In this document: piece by piece, positions 24,830 to 32,526 of the stretch
Layout of the letters: each line of letters opens with the position of its first letter
Numbering within the stretch: the first letter of the stretch is position 1
DNA from: an uncultured Collinsella sp.
Lineage (GTDB): Bacteria > Actinomycetota > Coriobacteriia > Coriobacteriales > Coriobacteriaceae
Reading direction: 5' to 3'
DNA: 37,315 nt
NCBI GenBank assembly: GCA_902494945.1
Contig: CABUVF010000003.1
Span: 1 to 37,315 of the forward strand
Position numbers and translations under genes: made by a program
The notes under the pieces: model-generated
What the model was told of the DNA's origin: nothing
Seen by the model: only the letters and a program-made list of their open reading frames with translations
Databases searched by the model: none

Positions 24830-25092
24830 ATTACTCCAACAACAGTACTCATATTTGCCATTTTTTGCCCGCCAGCCCATTCGGCCCATTCGGGGGCAAC
24901 TCCCTGTTGTCTCTAACCCACCCCATATCCGCTAAAACCCATTCCGCAACAGCCGCACACACTTTGGCGCCACCCGAACACCACTCACGGAGCCGCACTC
25001 CACTATCACCGAACCGAAACAAGAGCCGAGCGCCCCAACAACCAAAATAACGTACCCTCATTTCAATGAACCCTGACTAGGACGGCATTTAC

Positions 25093-28077
25093 ATGAGCAA
25101 CGTCACGCATCAATACGCCCTCATCGGGGACACGTTATTCCAATTCAAGAAAGCAATCTCTCACGTATCGGAGCCGCAAAGTCAAATCGTCATCTGCAGC
25201 AACGGTCCAGACATCCGTTACGCAACGCTCGAAGAATGGGAGAAAGCTGGCAGATCTTTCGACAAACGGGCACAGGCCGAGGGCATCGTCACCAGCGCGA
25301 GCCCAGCGCGCGACAAACTCGAGCTCTTTCGCAATCTCTTTACTGGTCGTAAAGATGTTTACGCTCATGGGTACCGCAGAAAAGACGGGGGAATCGGCTA
25401 TGCACCCGCCTGCGCAAATGAGTGGAAGTCAGGCACTTGTCCCAAAGCGAGCCATCAGAAAGTCAAATGCGCAGAATGCGGCAACCGCGTCTTCCCCGAG
25501 TTGAGCGATGCCACGATCATCGACCATTTCAAAGGCAATGACGACAGGCTCCGAGACGTCATAGGTCAGTATGTTCTCGATAGTGACAGCAACACAAAAG
25601 TCCTGGTCATCGATTTTGACGGAGCCGATTGGAAAGAAGCGACCAATGCCATTCGGCTTGTCGCAAAAAGCCATGGAATCGATGCTGCCGTTGAACGATC
25701 GAGATCAGGCAACGGCGCACATGTCTGGTTTTTCTTCCTAGAGCTCGCTAGCGCAAAGACTGCACGAGATTTTGGAAGCAGCCTTATCGCCGAAGCGGCG
25801 ATGCTCAACAAGACAATCACCTTCGAAGCTTTTGACCGAATGTTGCCCGCGCAGTCCACCATTCCCGAGGGCGGCTTCGGAAATCTCATAGCGCTACCCT
25901 TTCAAGGAAAAGCGCAGCGAAAAGGGAACAGTGTATTTGTTGACGAGCAATTTGAGCCCTTTCCCGATCAATGGCTCTACCTTTCGCAAATCCAGTTAAT
26001 CCCGCGCGTGACGGTGCAAAGTCTGATTGAGAGCATCGATAATAGACCGCATGGAATAGCGGCTACGGCGACGGCAAACACCACTGCGCCACATTCCCAG
26101 AGGCCGCGAAAGCGGCTCCCGCTCACGCCGCGGGACTTTCCGTCATCGCTGCCCGTCACGCAAGCTGACATGCTCTACATCCCCGAAAAGTCTCTGAGCC
26201 CAGCAGCTCAAATGGAAGTCCGCAGGCTTGCAACGTTTGCCAACCCGGAATTCTTCCGGGCGCAATCTATGCATCAATCAGTATTCGGCAAACCGCGGTA
26301 CATAGACCTCAGTGAACTTAGAGATGGCTGCGTCGCGATTCCCAGAGGCTGCAAGGCTCAACTTGAGCGGTTGCTTCAAGAAGCCGGCGCTTCTGCCCAC
26401 TATTCAGACAAGCGCGTATCGGGCAATCCAATTGGGATGGCATTTAAAGGGATGCTTCGCCCTGAACAGCAAATTGCCGCCGAGCAGATGCTCGGCCATG
26501 AAGACGGAATTATGTCTGCACCGACGGGTTTCGGTAAAACCATCATCGGAGCCTATCTTATTGCTGCTATCGGTCTTCCAACGCTCGTTATCGTCCCCAA
26601 GACCGCGCTCATTGCCCAATGGAAATCCCAGCTCGAACGATTTCTCGACATAACTGACAACAGGGAGCCCGTCCGAACCCCAAAAGGACGAATCAGCAAA
26701 AGGCAGCCTCCGCTCATTGGGCAAATCGGAGGGGGCAAGACCGCTATAAGTCATCTCATCGACATTGCTTCATTCCAGTCGCTATCCGGCAAGGACCCCC
26801 AGACCGGAGAACCAATAGCCAAGGAGCTCGTTCGTGATTACGGCCTCATCATCTGTGACGAATGTCACCATGCGGCCGCGCCACAGCTTGAGCTTGTCCT
26901 CAAGTCCGCTCCAGCTAAATATGTATATGGCCTTTCCGCGACGCCCGAGCGCTCGGACGGACTCACGCGATCACTCTCGATGCTCTGTGGCCCGCTTCGC
27001 TATGTCGTCGATCCAAAAAAGCAAGCAATCCAACAGGGGATTCAGCGCGTCGTTAGACCGCGTTTTACCGGAGTTAGGCTACCCTCCTACGAGCCGGGGG
27101 CATCCTTTAATCAAATTCTCGATCTCCTGTGTGCACACGCCGCAAGAAACGAAGCAATTGTCGACGACGCCCTCGAGACCGCATCAAACGGTCGACATCC
27201 GCTTGTGCTATCCAAAAGGAAAAAGCATGCCGAAGAGCTATGTAGGCTACTTCAAAGCCGTGGACACGAACCCATACTCTTAACCGGAGAAATCGACGCC
27301 AAAGAAAGAAAGGCAATACTGAATAGTCTTCCCGGCATTGAGCACAAGCATCGAATCATCGTCGCAACCGAAAGCCTTCTGGGCGAGGGTTTCGACCTGT
27401 CTTACCTTGACACGCTACTCATTGCCACGCCGATATCTTGGGACGGCAGCATAACGCAGCAAGCAGGCAGGCTGCATAGAAGTCACGAGGGCAAGCAGCG
27501 GGTTGAGATATTCGACTATGTTGATCTGTCGATACCCATGCTTGGGCGCATGTACCAGAAGAGACTCAAGACCTACGCCAAGCTGGGGTATGAAGTCTTT
27601 GAAGCAAACGACGATAGACAGAACGATAGCAACATCCTTGTTAGGCCGGCAAAGGCCGTGGAGGCTTTAGCGGATGACATCGCGAGCGCATCGAAAAGCA
27701 TTTTTATTGCCGCACCCTACGCATCCGCCGCATGCCTCGCGAAGCTCGCCGCCGCACTCACGAACGCCGCTGCCCGCGGGATTGCCATTGAAATATCTAT
27801 TGCCTCGACTCCACGCGATGACGTAAAAGCGATTTTTGCCGAGATGAACGTCGACTATTCCATCGAAGCCGAAGGACGCCTGTGCGCATCAGTGATTGAC
27901 GAGGAAACCGTCTGGTACGGAACTATTCCATTACTAGCTTTCCCTAAGAAAGAAGACTGCAGCATTCGTTTCAAAAGCAGCGAAGTCGCAGCCGAGCTTT
28001 TGAGCGAAATCCAACGAAGAGGAGAGCCGGAGCCCGCAGCAACGAACGGGATGTCTCCAGCAGTTGCGGTGGAATAG
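25093..28077 (+). CDS. TOTE-type conflict protein: primase - SF2 helicase - degenerate PLD
   Basis: A 994-residue multidomain protein. Around residues 85-300 is an archaeo-eukaryotic primase-like domain: a Cys cluster (C107, C116, C126, C129), the metal-binding DFD (174-176) and SGNGAH (205-210). Residues 450-830 are a superfamily 2 helicase: Walker A APTGFGKT (476-483), DECHH (589-593), SATPERSDG, and QQAGRLHR (789-796). Residues 860-970 look like a phospholipase-D-type nuclease domain, but where HxK...D is expected the sequence reads RLC...D (929-936), so catalytic His and Lys are missing. The arrangement matches TOTE conflict proteins, thought to act on invading nucleic acids. No strong ribosome binding site; AGGA lies about 10 bases upstream. 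A/T-richer than neighbours; likely acquired. It faces a DinJ-YafQ pair. Confidence 0.85.
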   Translation: MSNVTHQYALIGDTLFQFKKAISHVSEPQSQIVICSNGPDIRYATLEEWEKAGRSFDKRAQAEGIVTSASPARDKLELFRNLFTGRKDVYAHGYRRKDGGIGYAPACANEWKSGTCPKASHQKVKCAECGNRVFPELSDATIIDHFKGNDDRLRDVIGQYVLDSDSNTKVLVIDFDGADWKEATNAIRLVAKSHGIDAAVERSRSGNGAHVWFFFLELASAKTARDFGSSLIAEAAMLNKTITFEAFDRMLPAQSTIPEGGFGNLIALPFQGKAQRKGNSVFVDEQFEPFPDQWLYLSQIQLIPRVTVQSLIESIDNRPHGIAATATANTTAPHSQRPRKRLPLTPRDFPSSLPVTQADMLYIPEKSLSPAAQMEVRRLATFANPEFFRAQSMHQSVFGKPRYIDLSELRDGCVAIPRGCKAQLERLLQEAGASAHYSDKRVSGNPIGMAFKGMLRPEQQIAAEQMLGHEDGIMSAPTGFGKTIIGAYLIAAIGLPTLVIVPKTALIAQWKSQLERFLDITDNREPVRTPKGRISKRQPPLIGQIGGGKTAISHLIDIASFQSLSGKDPQTGEPIAKELVRDYGLIICDECHHAAAPQLELVLKSAPAKYVYGLSATPERSDGLTRSLSMLCGPLRYVVDPKKQAIQQGIQRVVRPRFTGVRLPSYEPGASFNQILDLLCAHAARNEAIVDDALETASNGRHPLVLSKRKKHAEELCRLLQSRGHEPILLTGEIDAKERKAILNSLPGIEHKHRIIVATESLLGEGFDLSYLDTLLIATPISWDGSITQQAGRLHRSHEGKQRVEIFDYVDLSIPMLGRMYQKRLKTYAKLGYEVFEANDDRQNDSNILVRPAKAVEALADDIASASKSIFIAAPYASAACLAKLAAALTNAAARGIAIEISIASTPRDDVKAIFAEMNVDYSIEAEGRLCASVIDEETVWYGTIPLLAFPKKEDCSIRFKSSEVAAELLSEIQRRGEPEPAATNGMSPAVAVE

Positions 28078-28122
28078 GGGCCGTTTAGCCAATCGGCCAC
28101 CGCCCAATCCCCATTCCACCGC
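28066..28122. repeat. Long hairpin spanning the TOTE stop codon
   Basis: GCGGTGGAATAGGGG (28066-28080) pairs with CCCCATTCCACCGC (28109-28122), one bulge, with a second stem GGCCG/CGGCC inside. The TAG stop is in the left arm. It lacks a T-run but sits between converging genes, so it may end transcription both ways. Confidence 0.65.
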
Positions 28123-28139
28123 AAGTTATAAGCGGGCAA

Positions 28140-28448
28140 TCAGACCTGCGGACCCTGAAACAGCTCCTCGTGCGAACCCATTCTCACCAGCCGGATCACC
28201 GGATTAGTCTTATGCGGCAAGTAGAGAACGACCACATCGACCAAACCATCGGATAGATGGAAATCGATGTGGCCGTTGTAATTGCCGCCCGGGTTCGAAA
28301 GCTCGTGGGCGCCATATTCTGCGGGAAGCGAGCCGTGATCCGCAAGCTCTGCGACCGCCGCCTTAAACTCGGTTTTTAACTGCGGATGAATGCGCATCGC
28401 CCGTTTGTAATCCGCCTTAAACTGAGCCTCGACTTTAATCTCAAACAT
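28140..28448 (-). CDS. YafQ-family mRNA interferase toxin
   Basis: A 102-residue RelE-superfamily toxin of the YafQ branch: YKRAMRIHPQL in the N-terminal helix, GNYNGHIDFHL, and the terminal RMGSHEELF with the conserved late histidine. YafQ cleaves mRNA on translating ribosomes. ATG at 28448 lies two bases after the antitoxin stop and its binding site (GAGGA) is in the antitoxin's last codons, so translation is coupled. It is adjacent to and convergent with the TOTE gene. Confidence 0.88.
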   Translation of the reverse strand: MFEIKVEAQFKADYKRAMRIHPQLKTEFKAAVAELADHGSLPAEYGAHELSNPGGNYNGHIDFHLSDGLVDVVVLYLPHKTNPVIRLVRMGSHEELFQGPQV

Positions 28449-28450
28449 CG

Positions 28451-28750
28451 CTAGTCCTCATCGAGGAACGACATCAGATCATCCACGCTATCGAACGACG
28501 GGCTGTCATCTGGCAGGATCCCCAACTCATGAGCTTCGGCGATCACCATGGCACGCCTCGTTGCCTCGTTGGGAACTTCGGGTCGACCCACAATCTCAAA
28601 CGGAATCTTTCGCTGATTCACAAGCTGCCGAACAGCAAGGTTGAGATACGAATTGAGACTCAGGCCAACCGAATCCAAGAACTCAGTCGCCTGTTCCTTG
28701 AGCCCCTCTTCGATGCGAACCGTCGTAGGCTTAACCGTTGCAGTAGTCAT
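28451..28750 (-). CDS. RelB/DinJ-family antitoxin
   Basis: A 99-residue antitoxin. The ribbon-helix-helix part is TTVRIEEGLKEQATEFLDSV followed by GLSLNSYLNLAVRQLVNQ and KIPFEI, a DinJ signature; the acidic C-terminus (FDSVDDLMSFLDED) should bind and block YafQ. The start at 28750 is chosen for GAGGAGG upstream; the frame is open to 28837. The upstream region carries three CATCAGT boxes that suit autorepression by the RHH domain. Confidence 0.88.
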   Translation of the reverse strand: MTTATVKPTTVRIEEGLKEQATEFLDSVGLSLNSYLNLAVRQLVNQRKIPFEIVGRPEVPNEATRRAMVIAEAHELGILPDDSPSFDSVDDLMSFLDED

Positions 28751-28776
28751 ACGCGACCTCCTCGCTCTCGTCTTTT

Positions 28777-28828
28777 GCATCAGTATACCCAGTTTAGAAG
28801 GCAGACTGATGTTAAATAGCATCAGTAT
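28777..28828. promoter_or_regulatory. Operator cluster of the DinJ-YafQ operon
   Basis: GCATCAGTAT occurs at 28777-28786 and 28819-28828, and the inverted box ACTGATG at 28805-28811. A TATACT -10-like box overlaps the first copy on the minus strand. Three boxes in mixed orientation are usual for RHH antitoxin operators. Confidence 0.6.
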
Positions 28829-28864
28829 GCCATTCATATAACTACGACGTGACGCGCGCTCGCC

Positions 28865-29623
28865 CTATATCAACCCGCTCAGAGCGGTATCGACGGCCTC
28901 GTTGAGGTCGTCGGTAATGTGTACCAGATCCGGATCGAGCGGACTGATCATGCCGGCGTCCATCACCGGACCGTTGAGCCAGTCGAACAGGCCCTGCCAG
29001 TACTCGCTGCCCACCAACACGAGCGGCATGCGCTTGACCTTGTGCGTTTGCACCAGCGTGAGAACCTCGAACATCTCGTCGAGCGTGCCAAAGCCGCCGG
29101 GAAATACGATGGCGCCCGAGCTGTACTTAACGAACATGGTTTTGCGCACAAAGAAGTAGCGGAAGTCCATGCCGAGGTTCACGTATTTGTTGAGCCCGTG
29201 CTCGTGCGGCAATTCAATGCCTAGGCCAACTGACTTGCCGTTGACACTCGCCGCTCCCCTGTTGGCCGCTTCCATGATGCCAGGGCCGCCACCGGTGATG
29301 ACCGCCACGCCACGTTGCGCGATCTTGCGCCCGACGGCGCGCGCCGCCTTGTTGAGCGGATCGGTCTTGGGCGTGCGGGCGCTACCGAAGATAGTCACCG
29401 CAGGTCCAAGCTCGGCAAGTGCGCCAAAGCCATCGACAAACTCTGCCTGAATTCGCAGCACGCGCCAGGGGTCGGCGTGCAGCCAGTCAGTCGACTCCTC
29501 GGGCGCCAGCAGGTTGGCGTAGGTGTTGTCCTTAGGAATCATGGGGCCGCGCATGACCACGGGGCCGCGGCGGTACGTCTCGTCGTAGGCAGGCTCGCCC
29601 TCGACGTTCTCATTCTTAATCAT
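28865..29623 (-). CDS. LOG family protein (TIGR00730-type, Rossmann fold)
   Basis: A 252-residue protein with the two LOG signatures: GGGPGIMEAANRGA and PGGFGTLDEMFEVLTLVQT. Family members hydrolyse nucleoside 5'-monophosphates to base and ribose 5-phosphate (cytokinin-activating or PpnN-type activity). The 50-residue N-terminal extension and GSART motif fit the bacterial PpnN-like or type II LOG size class. ATG at 29623 follows TAGGAG; the longer frame to 29695 runs through the tgt terminator and is rejected. Confidence 0.9.
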   Translation of the reverse strand: MIKNENVEGEPAYDETYRRGPVVMRGPMIPKDNTYANLLAPEESTDWLHADPWRVLRIQAEFVDGFGALAELGPAVTIFGSARTPKTDPLNKAARAVGRKIAQRGVAVITGGGPGIMEAANRGAASVNGKSVGLGIELPHEHGLNKYVNLGMDFRYFFVRKTMFVKYSSGAIVFPGGFGTLDEMFEVLTLVQTHKVKRMPLVLVGSEYWQGLFDWLNGPVMDAGMISPLDPDLVHITDDLNEAVDTALSGLI

Positions 29624-29638
29624 GGGTACTCCTATCGA

Positions 29639-29687
29639 GAAAAAGAAAAACGGGCGGGGTCGACGCCATGCGTCAAACACCCGCCCG
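29639..29687 (-). terminator. Intrinsic terminator downstream of tgt
   Basis: On the minus strand, CGGGCGGG (29687-29680) pairs with CCCGCCCG (29658-29651) with an inner GACGC/GCGTC stem, followed by TTTTTCTTTTT. It ends only 16 bases before the LOG start codon, so LOG either depends on read-through or has a promoter within the hairpin region. Confidence 0.8.
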
Positions 29688-29836
29688 AACATCAACTATT
29701 CGGTATGGTACCCACGATGCATCAAGCACTTGCAAGCTATCGGCCAGCGGTCGCGCAGCCGGTGTCAGCGAATGTGACGACCGGCTGGCGCTCGACCATT
29801 GCCGTTGCCCACGCTCTGCAAGCGTGTCTGTCGCCC

Positions 29837-30976
29837 TTAGTAATCCACCGCGGCAGGACTATTCATCCAATCGCTCACGAATGCGCCGTAACGGCCCTCG
29901 ATAATGGCCTGGCGGGCACGCTGCATCAGGTTGAGCAGGTAGTAGATATTGTGCATCGAAAGCAAAATGCCGCCGAGCATCTCCTTCTGCGTGACCATGT
30001 GGCGAATGAGCGCGCGGCTGTAGCCGCCCGTGCACACCGGGCAGGTGCAGGTGGGGTCGATGGGGCCGTCGTCGTGCGCAAAGCGCGCGTTACGGAAGTT
30101 AAGGCGACCTTCACTGGAGAACGCCGTACCCATGCGACCGGTGCGCGTCGGCAGCACACAGTCGAACATGTCGATGCCCACGCCCACGCCGCGTACGAGC
30201 GTGGTGGGGTTGCCGACACCCATCAGGTAGCGCGGCTTATGCTTGGGCATGTACTCGCTCACGAGCGGCGCCAGGGTCTCGAACATGGTCTCGTGATCCT
30301 CGCCCACCGAATAGCCACCGATACCATAGCCCGGGAAGTCGCCGCACTCCTCCAGATGGCGCAGCGAACGCAGGCGCAGATCCAGGTGCATGCCGCCCTG
30401 AACGATGCCAAAGAGCGCCTGGTCATCGCGGGTATGCGCCTTATAGCAGCGCTCGGCCCACATGCTCGACAGCTCAACGGCGCGCTCAACGTAGGCGCGC
30501 GTGGCGGGATAGCCCGGGCACTGGTCGAGCTGCATGCAGATATCGGAGCCGAGTTTCATGGCGATTTCCATGTTGTCCTCGGGCGTCCAAAACACGTGGC
30601 GGCCGTCGTAATCGTTGACAATAAAGCGCACGCCCTCATCGGTGAGCTTGACGGCATCGTTGTGGCTGAAGACCTGGAAACCGCCCGAGTCGGTGAGGAT
30701 GGGGCCGTGCCAGTTCATGAACTTGTGCAGGCCGCCCAGCTCGGCGATGGTGTCCTCGCCGGGACGCATGGACAGATGATAGGTATTGGCGAGCACGATC
30801 TGGGCGCCGAGCTTCTTGACAGTCTCGGTAGGAATGCCCTTGACGTTTGCCTTGGTGCCCACGGGCATAAAAATCGGCGTCTCGATGTCGCCGTGCGGGG
30901 TGTGCAGTACGCCGGCACGCGCGTGCGTCGTCGGGTCCTCGGCGATCAGGTCGAATTTAAAAAGGTTCTGGTCCAT
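29837..30976 (-). CDS. tgt: tRNA-guanine transglycosylase Tgt
   Basis: A 379-residue bacterial Tgt that exchanges guanine 34 of GUN-anticodon tRNAs for preQ1. Visible are DSGGFQVFS (base recognition), the nucleophile Asp in DMFDCVLPTR, TGRMG, and the zinc site CTCPVCTGGYSR...H. The length is normal. ATG at 30976 follows AAGGAG. A perfect TATAAT lies 38 bases upstream. With queA and queH in the same window it supplies the terminal steps of queuosine synthesis. Confidence 0.97.
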   Translation of the reverse strand: MDQNLFKFDLIAEDPTTHARAGVLHTPHGDIETPIFMPVGTKANVKGIPTETVKKLGAQIVLANTYHLSMRPGEDTIAELGGLHKFMNWHGPILTDSGGFQVFSHNDAVKLTDEGVRFIVNDYDGRHVFWTPEDNMEIAMKLGSDICMQLDQCPGYPATRAYVERAVELSSMWAERCYKAHTRDDQALFGIVQGGMHLDLRLRSLRHLEECGDFPGYGIGGYSVGEDHETMFETLAPLVSEYMPKHKPRYLMGVGNPTTLVRGVGVGIDMFDCVLPTRTGRMGTAFSSEGRLNFRNARFAHDDGPIDPTCTCPVCTGGYSRALIRHMVTQKEMLGGILLSMHNIYYLLNLMQRARQAIIEGRYGAFVSDWMNSPAAVDY

Positions 30977-31013
30977 AAACTGGAACTCCTTGGTTGCGGT
31001 TCATACGCAAACC

Positions 31014-31019
31014 ATTATA
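31014..31019 (-). promoter_or_regulatory. tgt: -10 box of the tgt promoter
   Basis: A perfect TATAAT on the minus strand gives a leader of about 30 bases to the tgt ATG. No good -35 at 16-18 bases was seen. Confidence 0.5.
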
Positions 31020-31117
31020 CGGGCAACCCGCAAGAAGCACCGACTCGACAGAAACTGGCGCGAGGAGGATACGGCAGGGACACGGCAAATGAGCGTGGAT
31101 TTTTGGACGCTTACCGG

Positions 31118-31185
31118 ATGAGCGTGGATAATCTCCCACTTTTGCCCAAAGCACAGCCCAAAAACGGGAGATTATCCACGCTCAT
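31118..31185. repeat. Repeat H, copy 1: GGATAATCTCCC hairpin
   Basis: Arms 31118-31137 and 31166-31185 are a perfect 20-bp inverted repeat containing GTGGATAATCTCCC. The loop is 28 bases and begins ACTTTTG. A partial extra ATGAGCGTGGAT starts at 31089. Copy 2 is at 34360-34423. Confidence 0.9.
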
Positions 31186-31192
31186 TTTGCAG

Positions 31193-31250
31193 GTAGTCAT
31201 TGGGGACGTTCTTAAACGACTAGTCAAACAAGAACGTCCCCAACGACTAC
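31193..31250. repeat. Repeat P, copy 1: GGGGACGTTC palindrome
   Basis: Arms 31193-31213 (GTAGTCATTGGGGACG...) and 31230-31250 pair 20 of 21. The loop contains the short palindrome GACTAGTC. Almost identical to 34293-34349; related to 21312-21350. Arms open with GTAG, as in REP elements recognised by IS200-like transposases. Confidence 0.9.
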
Positions 31251-31269
31251 ATCCAACAGTCAAGGTAAC

Positions 31270-31435
31270 GCCGATGCTCTGACAACATCAGCGAGCGGTC
31301 ACCAGAGCGAACAAATTGGCATGAAAAGAGGACGGCATAGACCTTCTGGTCATGCCGCCCTCTTTGAATGACAAGTTGTCGCTCTGGTGACCGCGCAGCG
31401 TCGGCCCGTTACGGCGTTTGGTAAAACGCCGTAAC
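31270..31435. repeat. Structured repeat S, copy 1
   Basis: Outer arms GCCGATGCT (31270-31278) and AGCGTCGGC (31397-31405) enclose a perfect 16-bp stem (31295-31310 with 31379-31394), an inner stem CAAATTG/CAAGTTG, and a distal stem (31325-31343 with 31348-31365) capped by TTCT between GACC and GGTC. A separate hairpin GTTACGGCGTTT/AAACGCCGTAAC (31408-31435) ends two bases from the SDR stop codon. Without a T-run it is not a standard terminator. Copy 2 is at 34466-34628. Confidence 0.85.
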
Positions 31436-31437
31436 TC

Positions 31438-32238
31438 CTACGGACGCTGGCCCATGCCACCCTCGAGGGTGACGGTCTCGCCGTTCATATACTTAAAGTC
31501 GGGACCGCAGAGCTGAACGACAACGCGGCCGATTTCCTTCTCGACGTCGCCGTAGTGGCCAGCCGGCGGCATGTGGACGTTGGCCTTGAACGCCTCGGGA
31601 TAGGCATCCTGGAAGTTCTCGAGCGCAGCGGTCCAAGCAAGCGGGCAAACGATATTGACGTTGATGCCGTCCTTGCCCCACTCGTTGGCGGCAACGCGAG
31701 TCAGACCACGGATGCCCTCCTTGGCGGCGGCATAGCTGCACTGACCATAGTTGCCAAACAGGCCGGCGCCCGAAGCAAAGTTGACCACGGAGCCCTTGGT
31801 CTCCTTCAGGTGCGGATAGGCCTTCTGCATATACAGATAGGTGGCGTACAGGCCGGAGTAAATGGCCAGGTTAAACTGGTCCATGGTGTGATCGGCGATC
31901 GTCACGCCCGAAGCGCTGGCCTGGGCGTTGTTGACGACGGCGTCGATGCGGCCGAACTCCTCAATGGCCTTGTCGATGACGTTCTGGACGACGGCCTCGT
32001 TGTCCTGACCAGCCGAGACATCGGCCTGAACAGGCAGAACCTTGACGCCGTACTCGGCCTCGAGGGATTCCTTGGCAGCCTCGAGCTTGGCAACGTTGCG
32101 GCCGGTAATGACGAGGTTTGCGCCCTCCTTGGCAAAAGCGATATCGATACCGTAGCCGATGGAGCCAGCGGAGCCGTCCTTGAGCGTGGCCTTGCCACCG
32201 CCGGTGACGATCACGGTCTTACCAGTGAAAAGTCCCAT
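31438..32238 (-). CDS. Short-chain dehydrogenase/reductase (SDR)
   Basis: A 266-residue SDR with NNA, the catalytic serine in NFASGAG and YAAAK (Y-x3-K). The cofactor loop is unusual: TGGGKATLKDGSAGSIGYGI has about ten residues inserted relative to TGxxxGIG, recalling the SI-containing loop of enoyl reductases, while the active site is of the classical type. ITGRN after beta-2 would favour NADP(H). Gut Coriobacteriia use SDRs of this size as hydroxysteroid dehydrogenases, but substrate cannot be decided here. ATG at 32238 follows GAAAGG; the longer frame to 32286 is not supported. Its 3' end abuts the structured repeat S. Confidence 0.9.
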   Translation of the reverse strand: MGLFTGKTVIVTGGGKATLKDGSAGSIGYGIDIAFAKEGANLVITGRNVAKLEAAKESLEAEYGVKVLPVQADVSAGQDNEAVVQNVIDKAIEEFGRIDAVVNNAQASASGVTIADHTMDQFNLAIYSGLYATYLYMQKAYPHLKETKGSVVNFASGAGLFGNYGQCSYAAAKEGIRGLTRVAANEWGKDGINVNIVCPLAWTAALENFQDAYPEAFKANVHMPPAGHYGDVEKEIGRVVVQLCGPDFKYMNGETVTLEGGMGQRP

Positions 32239-32364
32239 ACAAAGTCCTTTCAAATCGCGACGGGCGCACCCGCCGACTGCGCGCATCCAAATAAACGCGA
32301 CAAAAGCTGAAATGCAACTTTAACGGGTTCAAGTGAAAAGAAAAGGCCTCGGCAGGCGAACGGC

Positions 32365-32393
32365 ATAACGTCTTTCGGCGAAGGGATTGTCAA
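32365..32393 (-). promoter_or_regulatory. Candidate SDR promoter
   Basis: On the minus strand, a perfect -35 TTGACA (32393-32388), 17-base spacer, and a weak -10 CGTTAT (32370-32365). Leader about 120 bases. The rest of 32239-32526 shows no gene. Confidence 0.4.
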
Positions 32394-32526
32394 GTACAAA
32401 CTGGATAAAGTGGCCGAGTTTTTGCTATCGACGCGAGCCATCGAACACGTTTTGAAACTTTGCTGCAGCGCGCGGGATGTCGACGCGAGACTTTATCATA
32501 GGGTGACAAACAACGATGAGGAGCAC

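Noticed and set aside
24849..25061. A 70-residue minus-strand frame upstream of the TOTE gene
   Set aside because: No ribosome binding site and a low-complexity Gly/Arg/Trp translation; probably leader DNA of the TOTE gene.
29315..31282. A 655-residue plus-strand open frame across LOG and tgt
   Set aside because: It is the shadow of the well-recognised tgt and LOG genes; no motif and no ribosome binding site of note.
31408..31435. Standard intrinsic terminator for the SDR gene
   Set aside because: The GTTACGGCGTTT hairpin is strong, but the following minus-strand bases are GC-rich without a T-run. It is listed as part of repeat S instead.
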